DNA of 5,545 nucleotides from Chloroflexota bacterium. GTDB taxonomy: Bacteria; Chloroflexota; Anaerolineae; Anaerolineales; Villigracilaceae. Of this stretch, positions 4,639 to 5,545 are shown one piece after another. The notes under the pieces were generated by a model. The model was not told the origin of the DNA, did no database searches, and was given only the letters and a program-made list of their open reading frames with translations. Positions within the stretch are counted from its first letter, which is position 1; each line of letters begins with the position of its first letter. Position numbers and translations under genes: made by a program. Where the stretch lies: contig JAMDBC010000014.1 in NCBI GenBank assembly GCA_023484185.1, positions 1-5,545 on the forward strand, given 5' to 3'.

Positions 4639-5545
4639 TTAAGTTGTCAGGGATTGTTGATTGGGCTGTGGTTTCCAGTGCAAGAGTAAAAGACATAACC
4701 CAAGCGTTAGAATAGTCGTGGCGATGCTCAATAAATCCTTGCGCGTACCAGCCTGTACTAGAAGCGCCATAAGAGTAAACAAATCCAGAGCGATCAGGAA
4801 AACGAAAGCCGGGATGTAGGATTTTGTTCTTTCAGTTAATTTCGCTGCTATCCATGTGATCGGGATAATGTAAAGCAGTTGGTCGTATGACCAGAGATAA
4901 ATGGTTGAAACAAATCCAAGCGGGATAATGACGTTAAACGCTTCCCAGGCTGTCAGCCGCTCTCTGTTGCGCCAGAGATAGAGTCCGCCCAGTCCGAGCG
5001 CGAGGAGAGTCCCAAGTGTGCCGAAGATCCACATGCAGGATAGGTTCTGATTGCATGTCAGGTAGGCGAAACTATAAATATTGGATTGAATACCCAAAGT
5101 CCGGTCGAGGACGACTTCGCTGGCGCCGCGGAATTTGACCAGCCATAAAGGGTCACGGATAATTCCCAATAGCAATAAGAATATCCCACCCAGGCCCATG
5201 CCAAGAACGGCCTTCCAATCGCGGCGGGCAAGAAGCCAGATCCCTGCGAGTACGAGAATAGTGACTCCCTGCGGCGGTTTTAGGATCGTCAGCACGAGAA
5301 CAGATCCCGCCAGAAAGGATTGATCTCTTTCCAGAAAAAGGATGCAGAGCAGAACCGCGCCCAAAGCCACAGGACCAATGGAGCCAACCTGTAAAGTCAA
5401 GAAGACGGGGCCAAAGAACAGCAGGAAAACCATTAAGGGCAGGAAGAGCATTCTCTGAGGCTGTTCCTGCCAATGCCGCAACAACAAGTAAATAGTGATC
5501 GCTATAATAATTTGCGAAACGATCTGCCACACAATATAAGCCTGC
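4639..5545 (-). CDS. Polytopic membrane glycosyltransferase, GT87/DUF2029-like, C-terminal part
   Basis: The frame is open to the right edge and encodes 301 visible residues ending at TAA 4641-4639. A GTG at 5532-5530 could be taken as the start, but the frame continues upstream without a stop, no RBS precedes it, and the sequence there is already in a hydrophobic helix, so I treat the gene as truncated by the window. About eight or nine membrane helices alternate with short charged loops. The stretch LQVGSIGP followed by a helix, an AGSVLVLTILKPPQG segment (Lys-Pro-Pro at visible residues 89-91) and an Arg/Trp-rich loop resemble GT87 polyprenyl-phosphate-sugar-dependent enzymes, which add mannose or related sugars to lipids or glycans on the outer side of the membrane. 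The N-terminal catalytic acidic loop would lie outside the window. A generic membrane-protein call is safe; GT87 is probable. The C-tail is short and polar. Confidence 0.72.
   Translation of the reverse strand, partial: QAYIVWQIVSQIIIAITIYLLLRHWQEQPQRMLFLPLMVFLLFFGPVFLTLQVGSIGPVALGAVLLCILFLERDQSFLAGSVLVLTILKPPQGVTILVLAGIWLLARRDWKAVLGMGLGGIFLLLLGIIRDPLWLVKFRGASEVVLDRTLGIQSNIYSFAYLTCNQNLSCMWIFGTLGTLLALGLGGLYLWRNRERLTAWEAFNVIIPLGFVSTIYLWSYDQLLYIIPITWIAAKLTERTKSYIPAFVFLIALDLFTLMALLVQAGTRKDLLSIATTILTLGLCLLLLHWKPQPNQQSLTT

Overview
The window reads as chromosomal DNA of a bacterium with roughly balanced GC content, using ATG/GTG starts and Shine-Dalgarno sites. The gene mix (a GT87-like membrane glycosyltransferase, a short CDF-like transporter, a small-protein/nucleotidyltransferase pair, and intergenic 'gcaaagacgcc'-type repeats) suggests a Chloroflexota/Anaerolineae-like organism. 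That assignment is inference only; no rRNA or other lineage marker is present.

Left part, plus strand (1-1437). The 3' end of an XRE-family regulator gene enters the window and ends at 133 with an intrinsic terminator directly behind it. A repeat-rich spacer follows. Next comes a two-gene unit: a 75-residue charged protein (411-638) overlapping a MNT-fold nucleotidyltransferase (619-1200). A perfect extended -10 box sits right before the first ATG, so the mRNA may be leaderless. Degenerate direct repeats lie on both sides of this pair, which looks like a small accessory (possibly toxin-antitoxin-like) cassette. A hairpin with a T-rich tail at 1411-1437 could end its transcript, facing the convergent glmS.

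Middle, minus strand (1433-3640). glmS (glucosamine-6-phosphate synthase, 613 aa, complete) is preceded by a leader of about 350 nt. The leader holds what I identify as a glmS ribozyme (3574 down to 3373): the AGCGC cleavage site, P1, the TGACGAGG core strand, the P2.1/P2.2 pseudoknot strands, P3, and P4/P4.1 with a GNRA-type loop are all visible. It carries an unusual insertion of about 42 nt containing two hairpins inside the core. A palindromic repeat cluster lies between ribozyme and RBS, and a TATAAT box lies upstream. The expected logic is feedback: GlcN6P made by GlmS triggers cleavage of its own mRNA leader.

Right part, minus strand (3641-5545). After a spacer with a degenerate dispersed repeat come a six-helix CDF-like cation transporter with a Cys/Asp-rich tail (3895-4557) and the C-terminal part of a polytopic GT87/DUF2029-like glycosyltransferase that runs off the right edge. 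They are 78-81 bp apart on the same strand. I see no CRISPR array, tRNA, rRNA or insertion sequence.
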